Shown: positions 18,492-26,716, counted from the stretch's first letter. The stretch: 64,000 bases of DNA from Pseudomonas sp. AOB-7 (GCF_003696305.1 NZ_RFFK01000001.1:558001-622000); one strand, 5' to 3'. Translations and numbers: made by a program. Notes: generated from the letters alone by a model not told the origin.

Positions 18492-19193
18492 ATGCCCCAC
18501 ATCCTGCACCTGGACGCCAGCGCCCGCCCCGGCCTCGCCGGCAAGGACCTGCACGGCTCGCACAGCCGCCACCTCAGCCAGCACTTCGTTGGCCAGTGGC
18601 GGGCCCGCCGCCCACAGGACAGCCTCACCTACCGCGACATCGGCCAGAACCCGCCACCTTTCATCGACCACGACTGGATCGCCGCCGCCTTCACCGCGGA
18701 GCCGCAGCGCGAGCCGTGGATGCGCGACACCCTGGCGGAGAGCGACCGGCTGATCGACGAGCTGATCGCCGCGGACGTGCTGGTGATCGGCGCGCCGCTG
18801 TACAACTTCAGCATGCCGGCCGCGCTCAAGGCCTGGATCGACCAGATAGTGCGCACCGACAGAACCGTGGCCTTCGACGCCAGCAAGCCGCTCGATCCCT
18901 ATGTACCGCTGCTGTCCGACCGGCCGCGGCACGCCGTGATCCTCAGCGCCCGCGGCGGGGTCGGCTTCGACGCCGGCGGGGCGATGGCGCACATGAACCA
19001 CCTGGAGTCGAGCCTGATCACCGCCCTCGGCTTTATCGGCATCACCCGCGTGCACCAGATCGCCATCGAGGGCCAGGAAGTGGGCGGCGAGCTGCTGGCC
19101 ACCTCGGTGGCGCAGGCGCTGAGTCGGGTCGATGCGCTGGTGGTGGAACTGCAGCGGGAGTTGCAGACTGAGCGGGTCGCGGAACCGGCCTGA
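18492..19193 (+). CDS. azoR: FMN-dependent NADH-azoreductase / quinone reductase (AzoR family)
   Basis: 233-residue flavodoxin-fold enzyme. HLDASARPG and the following SHSRHLS form the FMN phosphate-binding start. PLYNFSMPAALKAWIDQI (about residues 98-115) is the AzoR family signature, and SARGGVGFD contacts the flavin. It reduces azo dyes and quinones using NAD(P)H in the cytoplasm. Close SD (AAAGGAG) before the ATG. Probably controlled by the divergent LysR gene at 17473-18372. Confidence 0.9.
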   Translation: MPHILHLDASARPGLAGKDLHGSHSRHLSQHFVGQWRARRPQDSLTYRDIGQNPPPFIDHDWIAAAFTAEPQREPWMRDTLAESDRLIDELIAADVLVIGAPLYNFSMPAALKAWIDQIVRTDRTVAFDASKPLDPYVPLLSDRPRHAVILSARGGVGFDAGGAMAHMNHLESSLITALGFIGITRVHQIAIEGQEVGGELLATSVAQALSRVDALVVELQRELQTERVAEPA

Positions 19194-19343
19194 GACTCCA
19201 GACAACGGCGCCGGGCAACACTCGGCGCCGGCTCGAACAACGACGGGATTCTCACCCGCACACTCGGCGCAATCGGCCTAGGGAACCTTCTGCACCTTTG
19301 CTCCCCTAAGCCGCACGACTTAATCACTGCGGAGAAGCCCCAC

Positions 19344-19643
19344 ATGCATACCCTCACCCGCCTCTGCCTGCTCAGCGCTGCCGCTCTTTCCCTGACGGCC
19401 TGCTTCGACAAGGAACAGGAAGATGTCACCAACAAGCTGTGCATCTACAACACCGATCCGCAGGCCGAGCGCTGCAAGGCCGGGCAGATGGCCTGGTTCC
19501 GCCCGGACAACGACCAGCTGATCAGCGAGCAAGCGGCGCTCAGCGTTGCTGCCGCTTACTGCGACTTCAACCACGAGGTGATGCACAACCGCGCCGGGGT
19601 GGTCTGCGTGTTCACCGACAAACGCCTGGACAGCGTCAAATAG
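19344..19643 (+). CDS. Small lipoprotein of unknown function
   Basis: 99 residues with a signal peptide ending in a lipobox (LSLTAC, Cys20), so the mature protein is probably lipid-anchored in the envelope. The mature part is about 80 residues with four further cysteines (LCIYNT, ERCKAG, AYCDF, VVCVF), which could form two disulfides. No family recognised. Preceded by a GC-rich inverted repeat (GGCGCCG...CGGCGCC, 19208-19228) that separates it from azoR. Confidence 0.78.
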   Translation: MHTLTRLCLLSAAALSLTACFDKEQEDVTNKLCIYNTDPQAERCKAGQMAWFRPDNDQLISEQAALSVAAAYCDFNHEVMHNRAGVVCVFTDKRLDSVK

Positions 19644-19645
19644 TT

Positions 19646-19676
19646 CGCAGGGTGGACAACGCGAAGCTTGTCCACC
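19646..19676 (+). repeat. REP copy upstream of RAYT
   Basis: AGGGTGGACAACGCGAAGCT followed by TGTCCACC folds GGTGGACA against TGTCCACC. It lies 38 bp before the transposase gene, in the orientation opposite to the copy at 20318-20348, so the gene is bracketed by inverted REPs. Confidence 0.8.
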
Positions 19677-19713
19677 ATGGTTCAAGCATCCCACCGCTCA
19701 AGGATGAGCCGCC

Positions 19714-20244
19714 ATGCCCGACTACCGCCGCGCCCTCGCTCCCGGCGCCACCTACTTCTTCACCGTCAAACTGCGCGATCGCAGCAGCGATCTGCTGATT
19801 CGCGAAATCGACCTGTTGCGCGAGACGGTGCGCGCTACTCGGGCACGTCATCCCTTCCATATCGACGCCTGGGTGGTACTGCCCGAGCATATGCACTGCC
19901 TGTGGACGCTGCCACCCGACGATGCCGACTTTGCCCTGCGCTGGAAGGTGATCAAGTTCGCCTTCGCCAAACGCTTGCCGGCCACCGAACCCACCACTGC
20001 GACGCAGCGCAGACGGGGGGAACGTGGCATCTGGCAGCGGCGCTATTGGGAACATCTGATCCGCGACGAACGGGACTACCAGCGCCACTTCGATTACATC
20101 CACTACAACCCGCTGAAACACGGCCACGTCGAGCGCCTGGCGAACTGGCCCTATTCGAGCTTTCACCGGGCGGTGGCAATGGGGATTTACGACAGGGACT
20201 GGTGCGTAGGCCCCTCGCCTGAGGATCAGGGCTTTGGGGAATGA
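19714..20244 (+). CDS. REP-associated tyrosine transposase (RAYT)
   Basis: 176-residue Y1/TnpA_REP-family protein. It has the metal-binding HUH-like motif H59-M-H61 inside DAWVVLPEHMHCLWTLP, the RGIWQRRYWEH segment, and the candidate nucleophile Tyr128 in DYIHYNPLKHG. Such single-copy, immobile-looking transposases are known to act on REP/REPIN sequences in Pseudomonas. Here the gene is flanked by REP copies of one family (19646-19676 and 20253-20348). GAGCCGCC precedes the ATG. It appears intact. Confidence 0.93.
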   Translation: MPDYRRALAPGATYFFTVKLRDRSSDLLIREIDLLRETVRATRARHPFHIDAWVVLPEHMHCLWTLPPDDADFALRWKVIKFAFAKRLPATEPTTATQRRRGERGIWQRRYWEHLIRDERDYQRHFDYIHYNPLKHGHVERLANWPYSSFHRAVAMGIYDRDWCVGPSPEDQGFGE

Positions 20245-20252
20245 AGGGCTGT

Positions 20253-20348
20253 GGTGGAAAACGCCGCGCGGTTTTCCACTCTACATGACCAGGACGCCCG
20301 ATTACCGCCGCCCCAATGGTGGATGAAAAGAGCGTCATCCACCCTACG
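20253..20348. repeat. Two REP hairpins downstream of RAYT
   Basis: A variant hairpin at 20253-20284 (GTGGAAAAC...GTTTTCCAC, then TCTAC) is followed by a family-typical copy at 20318-20348 (GGTGGATG...CATCCACC, then CTACG). A degenerate relative of the variant also appears at 22708-22720. Confidence 0.75.
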
Positions 20349-20406
20349 CCAGGCTCGGCATGATCGTTCGTAGCGCGTGTTCAGCTCCCCCTCAAGTCCC
20401 TTGGTG

Positions 20407-22605
20407 TTACAGTCCAGCCGCCCTGGCCCGCGCCGCGTGCAGCTTCTTGTAGCTGTCGATCAGGCGCAGGTGCTTGTCGAGGCCTTCGAGCTGCATGCTG
20501 GTCGGGGTCAGGCCATAAAACCGCACGCTGCCATTGACCGAACCGATGGCCGCGTCCATCCGCTCGTGGCCGAACATGCGGCGGAAGTTGGGCTCAAAGT
20601 CGGCCATGTCCAGCTCGTCGTCCAGCTGCACTTCCAGCACCACGTTGAGCGCCTGGTAGAACAGGCCGCGCTCGACCGTGTTGTCGTTGTACTGGAGGAA
20701 GGCCTCGGTCAGCTCCTTGGCCTCGTCGAACTTGTTCAGCGCCAGGTAGATCAGCAGCTTGAGCTCGAGGATGGTCAGCTGGCCCCATACCGTGTTGTCG
20801 TCGAACTCGACGCCGATCAGGGTGGTGATGTCGGTGTAGTCGTCGACCTCGCACTGCTCCAGGCTCTTGAGCAGGCTCCTCAGGCGCATGTCGCTCAAGC
20901 TGTGCAGGTTGAGGATGTCGGAGCGGAACAGCAGCGCCTTGTTGGTGTTGTCCCAGATCAGGTCCTCGACCGGGTAGATTTCCGAGTAGCCCGGCACCAG
21001 GATGCGGCAGGCGTTGGCGCCGAGGTCGTCGTACACCGCCATATACACCTCCTTGCCCATGTCTTCGAGGATGCCGAACAGGGTCGCGGCCTCCTGGGCG
21101 TTGGAGTCCTCGCCGTGGCCGGAGAAGTCCCACTCGACGAACTCGTAGTCGGCCCTGGCGCTGAAGAAGCGCCAGGACACCACGCCGCTGGAGTCGATGA
21201 AGTGCTCGACGAAGTTGTTCGGCTCGGTCAGCGCCTGGCTCTCGAAGGTCGGCTGCGGCAGGTCGTTGAGGCCCTCGAAGCTGCGCCCCTGGAGCAGTTC
21301 GGTGAGGCTGCGCTCCAGCGCCACCTCGAAGCTCGGGTGCGCGCCGAAGGAGGCGAACACGCCGCCGGTGCGCGGGTTCATCAGGGTCACGCACATCACC
21401 GGGAATTCACCGCCGAGCGAGGCGTCCTTGACCAGCACGGGAAAGCCCTGCTCCTCCAGACCCTGGATGCCGGCGAGGATGGCCGGGTACTTGGCCAGCA
21501 CCTGCTGTGGCACGTCCGGCAGGGCCAGCTCGTTCTCCAGGATCTCGCGCTTGACCGCGCGCTCGAAGATTTCCGACAGGCACTGCACCTGCGCCTCGAC
21601 CAAAGTGTTGCCGGCGCTCATGCCGTTACTGAGGTACAGGTTCTCGATCAGGTTGCTGGGGAAGTACACCGTCTCGCCGTCGGACTGGCGCACGAAGGGC
21701 AGCGAGCAGATGCCGCGCGCCTTGTTGCCGGAGTTGGTGTCGTACAGGTGCGAGCCGCGCAGCTCGCCGTCCGGGTTGTAGATGGCCAGGCAATGCTCGT
21801 CGAGGATCTCTTCCGGCAGCGCGTCCTTCGGCCCCGGCTTGAACCAGCGCTCGTTGGGGTAGTGCACGAAGGGCGCGTTGGCGATTTCCTCGCCCCAGAA
21901 CTGGTCGTTGTAGAAGAAGTTGCAGTTCAGCCGCTCGATGAACTCGCCCAGCGCCGAGGCCAGCGCGCTCTCCTTGCTGGCGCCCTTGCCGTTGGTGAAG
22001 CACAGCGGCGACTGGGCGTCGCGGATATGCAGCGACCAGACGTTGGGGACGATGTTGCGCCAGGAGGCGATCTCGATCTTCATCCCCAGTTCGGCGAGGA
22101 TGCCCGACATATTGGCGATGGTCTGCTCCAGCGGCAGGTCCTTGCCGAGGATGCGCGTGCCCGGGCCTGCGGTCAGCGCCGGCATCAGCAGGGCCTGGGC
22201 ATCGGCGTCCGGGTTGGCCACCTCCTCGATGACGAACTCGGGGCCGGCCTGCACCACCTTCTTCACCGTGCAGCGGTCGATGGAACGCAGGATGCCCAGG
22301 CGATCCTTCTCGGAGATGTCCGCCGGCAGCTCGACCTGGATCTTGAAGATCTGCTGGTAGCGGTTTTCCGGGTCGACGATGTTGTTCTGCGACAGGCGGA
22401 TATTGTCGGTGGGGATGTCGCGGGTCTGGCAGTAGAGCTTGACGAAATAGGCCGCGCACAGCGCCGAGGAGGCCAGGAAATAGTCGAACGGCCCCGGCGC
22501 CGAGCCATCGCCCTTGTAGCGGATGGGCTGGTCGGCAATCACCGTAAAGTCATCGAACTTGGCTTCGAGACGGAGGTTGTCGAGAAAGTTGACCTTGATT
22601 TCCAT
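20407..22605 (-). CDS. OsmC-like/YcaO fusion protein
   Basis: 732 residues. Residues 1-135 form an OsmC-like domain with the two conserved cysteines (C50 in SSALCAAYF, C112 in RCTVKK). Residues 145-560 form a YcaO ATP-dependent cyclodehydratase-like domain with E-rich ATP/Mg motifs SALGEFIERLN (217-227) and EAQVQCLSEIFERAVKRE. The C-terminal part is helical. E. coli YcaO itself, linked genetically to RimO-dependent beta-methylthiolation of ribosomal protein S12, is related. ATG 22605 (MEIKVNFLDN) is preferred over 22644. Confidence 0.88.
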   Translation of the reverse strand: MEIKVNFLDNLRLEAKFDDFTVIADQPIRYKGDGSAPGPFDYFLASSALCAAYFVKLYCQTRDIPTDNIRLSQNNIVDPENRYQQIFKIQVELPADISEKDRLGILRSIDRCTVKKVVQAGPEFVIEEVANPDADAQALLMPALTAGPGTRILGKDLPLEQTIANMSGILAELGMKIEIASWRNIVPNVWSLHIRDAQSPLCFTNGKGASKESALASALGEFIERLNCNFFYNDQFWGEEIANAPFVHYPNERWFKPGPKDALPEEILDEHCLAIYNPDGELRGSHLYDTNSGNKARGICSLPFVRQSDGETVYFPSNLIENLYLSNGMSAGNTLVEAQVQCLSEIFERAVKREILENELALPDVPQQVLAKYPAILAGIQGLEEQGFPVLVKDASLGGEFPVMCVTLMNPRTGGVFASFGAHPSFEVALERSLTELLQGRSFEGLNDLPQPTFESQALTEPNNFVEHFIDSSGVVSWRFFSARADYEFVEWDFSGHGEDSNAQEAATLFGILEDMGKEVYMAVYDDLGANACRILVPGYSEIYPVEDLIWDNTNKALLFRSDILNLHSLSDMRLRSLLKSLEQCEVDDYTDITTLIGVEFDDNTVWGQLTILELKLLIYLALNKFDEAKELTEAFLQYNDNTVERGLFYQALNVVLEVQLDDELDMADFEPNFRRMFGHERMDAAIGSVNGSVRFYGLTPTSMQLEGLDKHLRLIDSYKKLHAARARAAGL

Positions 22606-22730
22606 GCGGGGTACCAGACAGCAGCGAGACGAAATGGCCGCCATTATCCGGCTTTTGCGCGGGAAGTCTCGTCTTGCCGCCGCGCGGGGATCGGCGCAGT
22701 GGGCACGCCGGTGGAAAACGCTGCGCGGCC

Positions 22731-23474
22731 TCAGCGCTTGACGCAGGCGAACAGCGCATTGCCGGAGGCGCCGTCCCAGGGCAGCAGCTTCTGGTAGTCG
22801 TGCTCCAGCACCTGCACCTCAAAGTACGGCGCCAGCAGCGCCTGCAGCTCGGCGAAGCTCACCGCCACCATGGGGTGTTCGTCGTGCCAGACCTGGGTCG
22901 CGTCAGCCACCGTTCGTTCGATACGCAACCTCAGCGTCTGCCGCTCGCCCTCGCCCTGGTAGTGCCAGCCGGAGCCGAAGCGCAGTTGGCCGTCGGCATG
23001 CTCGGCGCTGTGGCAGACGAACGAGGCGTTGTCGATCTTGTGCTTGTCCACCGCGTTGAAGCAGAACAGCCCGCCGACGGCCAGGGCGCCATGCACGCTG
23101 GCGATGCAGGCCTGCAGCCGCTCGATGCTGGCGCTGTAGTGGATGGAGTAGAGAAAGCAGGTGATCAGGTCCAGCGGCTCGTCCGCGCTGAAGCCGCACA
23201 TGTCCTGCCGGGCAAAGCGTGCCTCCGGGCAGCGCAGGGCGGCTCTATCGAGCATCGGCTGATTGATGTCGAGGCCGCCGCTCGCATAGCCGGCGTCGAG
23301 AAAATGCCGCACATGCGGGCCGGTGCCGCAGGCCAGGTCGAGGTGGCGCGTGCCGCCGTTGCCGAACAGCTGCTGCAGGCGATGCACGCAGTGGCTCTGC
23401 GCCTGGTAGTCGATATCGGCGCAGAGCAGATCGTAGTAACCCGACAGGTCGGTATAGAGGGCGTTGCCGGACAT
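22731..23474 (-). CDS. Class I SAM-dependent methyltransferase
   Basis: 247 residues with the Rossmann methyltransferase motif I HLDLACGTGPHVRHFLDAG (about residues 44-62), an acidic residue at the end of beta-2 (SGGLDINQPML) and CFLYSIHYS as the post-motif loop. YTDLSGYYDLLCADIDY at the N-terminus is typical of small methyltransferases annotated as UbiE/MenG-like without known substrate. It lies 125 bp upstream of the OsmC-YcaO gene on the same strand, which could suggest joint transcription. Confidence 0.85.
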   Translation of the reverse strand: MSGNALYTDLSGYYDLLCADIDYQAQSHCVHRLQQLFGNGGTRHLDLACGTGPHVRHFLDAGYASGGLDINQPMLDRAALRCPEARFARQDMCGFSADEPLDLITCFLYSIHYSASIERLQACIASVHGALAVGGLFCFNAVDKHKIDNASFVCHSAEHADGQLRFGSGWHYQGEGERQTLRLRIERTVADATQVWHDEHPMVAVSFAELQALLAPYFEVQVLEHDYQKLLPWDGASGNALFACVKR

Positions 23475-23584
23475 GCTGACCTGGGGTGGGACCGGGTGAT
23501 TCGAGGGCGCGCATCATAGCCCAAGCCGGCCACCGGAAGCACCGGCAGGGCGGCGAGCGGTAGCGCTGGCTGCAAGCCCGAGCG

Positions 23585-23905
23585 CTACAGGGCCGCGGTG
23601 GGCCGACCGGCGTCGCGCCAGCCGGCGAAGCCGTCGATCAGGTAGCGGGCATCGAGCCCCATCGCTTCGAGGGTGGCGGCGATGCCCTGGCTGATTTCGC
23701 GGCCATGGGCGCAATAGAGCACCACCGGCCTATCCCGCGGCACCGAATCCTTCCAGGCGAGCAGCGTCTCGGGCGCATGCCAGTGCGCGCCGGGGATGGC
23801 GGCCGCATCCGTCAGCCGTGCCGCCTCGCGGCGCACATCCAGCAGGGTGAAACTGCGCCCCGCCGCTTGCCACTCGAGCAATTCGCAACTGCTGATCCGG
23901 CCCAT
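23585..23905 (-). CDS. Single-domain rhodanese-like protein
   Basis: 106 residues. The active-site loop VLYCAHGREIS holds the catalytic Cys that carries the persulfide, preceded by LLDVRREA and followed by the closing GFAGWRDAG. It is about GlpE length. Likely a cytoplasmic sulfurtransferase. The loop CAHGRE is charged, as in thiosulfate-type rhodaneses; the physiological donor and acceptor are unknown. Confidence 0.88.
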   Translation of the reverse strand: MGRISSCELLEWQAAGRSFTLLDVRREAARLTDAAAIPGAHWHAPETLLAWKDSVPRDRPVVLYCAHGREISQGIAATLEAMGLDARYLIDGFAGWRDAGRPTAAL

Positions 23906-23956
23906 GCCACACCTCCGAGTTGGCTGACAGATGCACCGCCTGCGGCGCTGCGCGGT

Positions 23957-24616
23957 CTAGAACCCCCTGGCCAGCACGATATCGAATGTCCCGCGCCGGC
24001 CCTGGCCATCCGCCCCCAGGGCGATGACGTTGTCCGGGTGCTGGCTGGCCCAGGGGTCCTCGGCGATATGGGGGTCGCCGGCGAAGTACAGTTGCAGGGT
24101 CACCGGCACGTGCAGCGCCTCCATCACCCGGAAGTGGATATGCGCCGGCCGGGTGATCCCGCCGTACTGCTCCAGCCCCGGCAGGTTCGGCGGCACCGGG
24201 TAGCGCCCGGGCATCACCGTCTCGATGCGGTAGCGCCCCTGGGCGTCGGTGTAGAGCATGCCGCGCAGATGAAAGCGGCCCTTGTCGGTGTAGTTGCCCG
24301 GGGTCTGGGTGTCGTACAGGCCGGCGCCGTTGGCCTGCCAGACTTCGATCAGGGCGTTGGCGATCGGCGTGCGGCAGTCCGCGCTGAGCACCGTGCCGCT
24401 GACCACCAGCCGTTCGCCCGCCTCTTCCGGCCCGGCCAGCTGCGCCAGAAATGGCGCGCCGAAGCGGTAATAGGGGCCGAGGATATCGCCGGTCGTGGGC
24501 CGACAGAGCTGCTGCGCCAGGGCCGGCGCGGCCAGCAGGCCACCGCCGAGCACGGCGCCGCCATAGAGAAAGTGACGCCGTGTGAGGCCGGCGCCAGGCC
24601 TTTGCCGTTTATCCAC
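23957..24616 (-). CDS. Exported intradiol ring-cleavage dioxygenase-like protein
   Basis: 219 residues with a GTG start at 24616, supported by AGGAGG 5-6 bases upstream and by a Tat-type signal immediately after it (LTRRHFLYGGAVLGGGLLAA). The mature part has the dioxygenase fold pieces GPYYRFGAPF, VSGTVLSADCRTPIANALIEVWQANGAG, YRIETVMPGRYP and RPAHIHFRV. The Tyr and His residues that ligate Fe(III) in catechol dioxygenases (Y in GRYP, H-x-H) are present. A folded metalloprotein exported by Tat would be consistent. The substrate is unknown. Confidence 0.82.
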   Translation of the reverse strand: MDKRQRPGAGLTRRHFLYGGAVLGGGLLAAPALAQQLCRPTTGDILGPYYRFGAPFLAQLAGPEEAGERLVVSGTVLSADCRTPIANALIEVWQANGAGLYDTQTPGNYTDKGRFHLRGMLYTDAQGRYRIETVMPGRYPVPPNLPGLEQYGGITRPAHIHFRVMEALHVPVTLQLYFAGDPHIAEDPWASQHPDNVIALGADGQGRRGTFDIVLARGF

Positions 24617-24907
24617 CGCCGCCTCCTGGCCGGGAGCGCCCCGGCATGCCGAGCACGGCAGCCCGAGCCCGAATGCAGTCAGTCTAGCTCGCCGTCCGCG
24701 ACGTGACGCTGGCACCGAGCGCCGCTTGTCCAGGCGAGATCCGCCGGCGACGGGGCCGAGGATGCCTTGTCAGGCCGACGCCAGGGATGTGCCGCCGACC
24801 ATTGCCGGCATCGATAGTTACCATCAGGTCAATGAAGTTCTCTTAAAAATTCACCTGCGTACCATCTGCTCCATACCCAAGCAGCAACCACCCCGGAGCA
24901 CACCACC

Positions 24908-25816
24908 ATGAAACGCCAACTCATCCTCAGCTTCGCTTTCTCCGTACTGGCAGCCAACGTATTCGCCGCTTCTTCCGCCCAACCTGTTGTCGCCGAGGGC
25001 GGTGCCGACCGCCTGATCGAAAGCCGCATCGCCGAAGGTGGCTCGGATCGCCTGATCGAGAACCGCGTCGCCGAGGGTGGCTCGGATCGCCTGATCGAGA
25101 ACCGCGTCGCCGAAGGTGGCTCGGATCGCCTGATCGAGAACCGCGTCGCCGAAGGTGGCTCGGATCGCCTGATCGAGAACCGCGTCGCCGAAGGTGGCTC
25201 GGACCGCCTGATCGAGAACCGCGTCGCCGAAGGTGGCTCGGACCGCCTGATCGAGAACCGCGTCGCCGAAGGTGGCTCGGACCGCCTGATCGAGAACCGC
25301 GTCGCCGAAGGTGGCTCGGACCGCCTGATCGAGAACCGCGTCGCCGAAGGTGGCTCGGACCGCCTGATCGAGAACCGCGTCGCCGAAGGTGGCTCGGACC
25401 GCCTGATCGAGAACCGCGTCGCCGAAGGTGGCTCGGACCGCCTGATCGAGAACCGCGTCGCCGAAGGTGGCTCGGACCGCCTGATCGAGAACCGCGTCGC
25501 CGAAGGTGGCTCGGACCGCCTGATCGAGAACCGCGTCGCCGAAGGTGGCTCGGACCGCCTGATCGAGAACCGCGTCGCCGAAGGTGGCTCGGACCGCCTG
25601 ATCGAGAACCGCGTCGCCGAAGGTGGCTCGGACCGCCTGATCGAGAACCGCGTCGCCGAAGGTGGCTCGGACCGCCTGATCGAGAACCGCGTCGCCGAAG
25701 GTGGCTCGGACCGCCTGATCGAGAACCGCGTCGCCGAAGGTGGTTCGGATCGCCTGATCGAGAACCGCGTCGCCGAAGGTGGTTCGGATCGCCTGATCGA
25801 GCGCCGCGTGGCCTGA
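24908..25816 (+). CDS. Exported protein built of 21 tandem 13-residue repeats
   Basis: 302 residues: signal peptide MKRQLILSFAFSVLAANVFA, a short linker ending PV, then 21 perfect-period repeats of consensus VAEGGSDRLIENR (unit 1 VAEGGADRLIESR, unit 2 begins I, unit 21 ends ERR), and a final VA. Apart from the leader there is no other domain. Each unit mixes acidic (E, D, E) and basic (R, R) residues around a Leu-Ile pair, so stacking or coiled assembly is possible. GGAG lies 10 bases upstream of the ATG. I recall short Pseudomonas proteins with AEGGSDR-type repeats under the name phage infection protein, without verifying this. Confidence 0.85.
   Translation: MKRQLILSFAFSVLAANVFAASSAQPVVAEGGADRLIESRIAEGGSDRLIENRVAEGGSDRLIENRVAEGGSDRLIENRVAEGGSDRLIENRVAEGGSDRLIENRVAEGGSDRLIENRVAEGGSDRLIENRVAEGGSDRLIENRVAEGGSDRLIENRVAEGGSDRLIENRVAEGGSDRLIENRVAEGGSDRLIENRVAEGGSDRLIENRVAEGGSDRLIENRVAEGGSDRLIENRVAEGGSDRLIENRVAEGGSDRLIENRVAEGGSDRLIENRVAEGGSDRLIENRVAEGGSDRLIERRVA
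24989..25807 (+). repeat. 39-bp tandem array, 21 units
   Basis: The array is in frame and has no interruption in period. Units 6-19 appear identical to each other at the DNA level. The outer units differ: units 2-5 have GGATCGC instead of GGACCGC, unit 3 has GAGGGT, and units 20-21 have GGTTCGGAT. A homogenised core with diverged edges is the signature of unequal crossing-over or slippage, so copy number probably varies between strains. Confidence 0.97.
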
Positions 25817-25871
25817 TCCAGCGCCCCTGATGATCGAGACCAGCGCATGACGACAACGCCACTGCAGCCAG

Positions 25872-25904
25872 AAAAAGACCGGCCCAATCAGCCGGTCTTT
25901 TTTT
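25872..25904 (+). terminator. Rho-independent terminator of the repeat-protein gene
   Basis: The stem AAAGACCGGC/GCCGGTCTTT (25874-25883/25891-25900) with a short loop is followed by a run of T residues to 25904, 56 bp after the stop codon. Confidence 0.93.
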
Positions 25905-26113
25905 ATCCGCCGCCGGCCGGCGGCCACGCTCACGAGGCGCGCCAGGCCGCACGAGGCGCCCATTGCACTGCGCGGCGGAAAACCCTGTGCGATTGACCAG
26001 CCGTCTTGCCAAGCTCCGGAACTTCGCCTATCCAGAAGGGTCTGTGCTGCGCCGCCGCCCCGGCGGTTTTCCCTCAACGGACGGCCCACAAGGCCTGTGA
26101 AGCAAGGACTCTT

Positions 26114-26593
26114 ATGAACGCGAACCCACTGCCGCTGATCGCCCTCCTCGCCTGCGCCCTGCCGCTGGCCGCCTGCGCCGCCACGCCCGAGGCACTCAAG
26201 CCCTACCCGGCCGCCGCCGACGGCTACGCCCGCCATGTCATCGAGCTGCCGGCGCAGGCCAACGAGGCCGAGCACAAGGTGGAACTGATCGCCGGCAAGA
26301 CCCTGGAGGTGGACTGCAACCAGCAGCGCCTCGGCGGCCAGTGGCAGGAGAAGACGGTCGAAGGCTGGGGCTACAACTACTACCAGTTGGGCCAGGTCGG
26401 CCCGGCGGTCAGCACCCTGATGGCCTGCCCCGACGGCAGCCGCAAGCCGGCCTTCGTCCAGGTCGGTGGCGAGCCCATGCTGGTGCGCTACAACAGCAAG
26501 CTGCCGCTGGTGATCTACGCCCCGGCAGATGTCGAGGTGCGCTACCGCGTCTGGTCGGCCGCAGCCGCTACCAGCCCCGCTCCGCGCCAGTAA
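26114..26593 (+). CDS. eco: Ecotin, periplasmic serine protease inhibitor
   Basis: 159 residues. After the leader, the ecotin core is clear: KVELIAGKTLEVDCNQQRLGG, EGWGYNYYQLG, AVSTLMACPDG, MLVRYNSKLPLVIYAP and VRYRVW. Cys68 and Cys105 would form the conserved disulfide. The reactive loop reads STLMAC, so by alignment with E. coli (STMMAC) the P1 residue is Leu102 rather than Met. The leader ends LPLAAC, a possible lipobox (Cys21), so membrane anchoring cannot be excluded. Inhibits trypsin-fold proteases such as neutrophil elastase in known homologues. Confidence 0.93.
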   Translation: MNANPLPLIALLACALPLAACAATPEALKPYPAAADGYARHVIELPAQANEAEHKVELIAGKTLEVDCNQQRLGGQWQEKTVEGWGYNYYQLGQVGPAVSTLMACPDGSRKPAFVQVGGEPMLVRYNSKLPLVIYAPADVEVRYRVWSAAAATSPAPRQ

Positions 26594-26607
26594 GGCCCCA
26601 GGTTTCA

Positions 26608-26631
26608 GAGCCCGTCGCCACGGCGGGCTCC
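26608..26631. terminator. Hairpin between ecotin and rlhA
   Basis: GAGCCCG and CGGGCTC pair around a short GC-rich loop 15 bp after the ecotin stop. There is no U-run, so termination strength is doubtful. Confidence 0.5.
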
Positions 26632-26716
26632 ACCACCCGGCAGCTCGGCGTGCCCTGCGCCCGGCAGGCGGCTACAATGCGCGCCTTGCCCGTGCCGCCG
26701 GATAAAAGAAAACGCC

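Noticed and set aside
24989..25807. CRISPR array
   Set aside because: The 39-bp units are contiguous with no spacers, lie in frame inside a protein with a signal peptide, and no cas genes are near.
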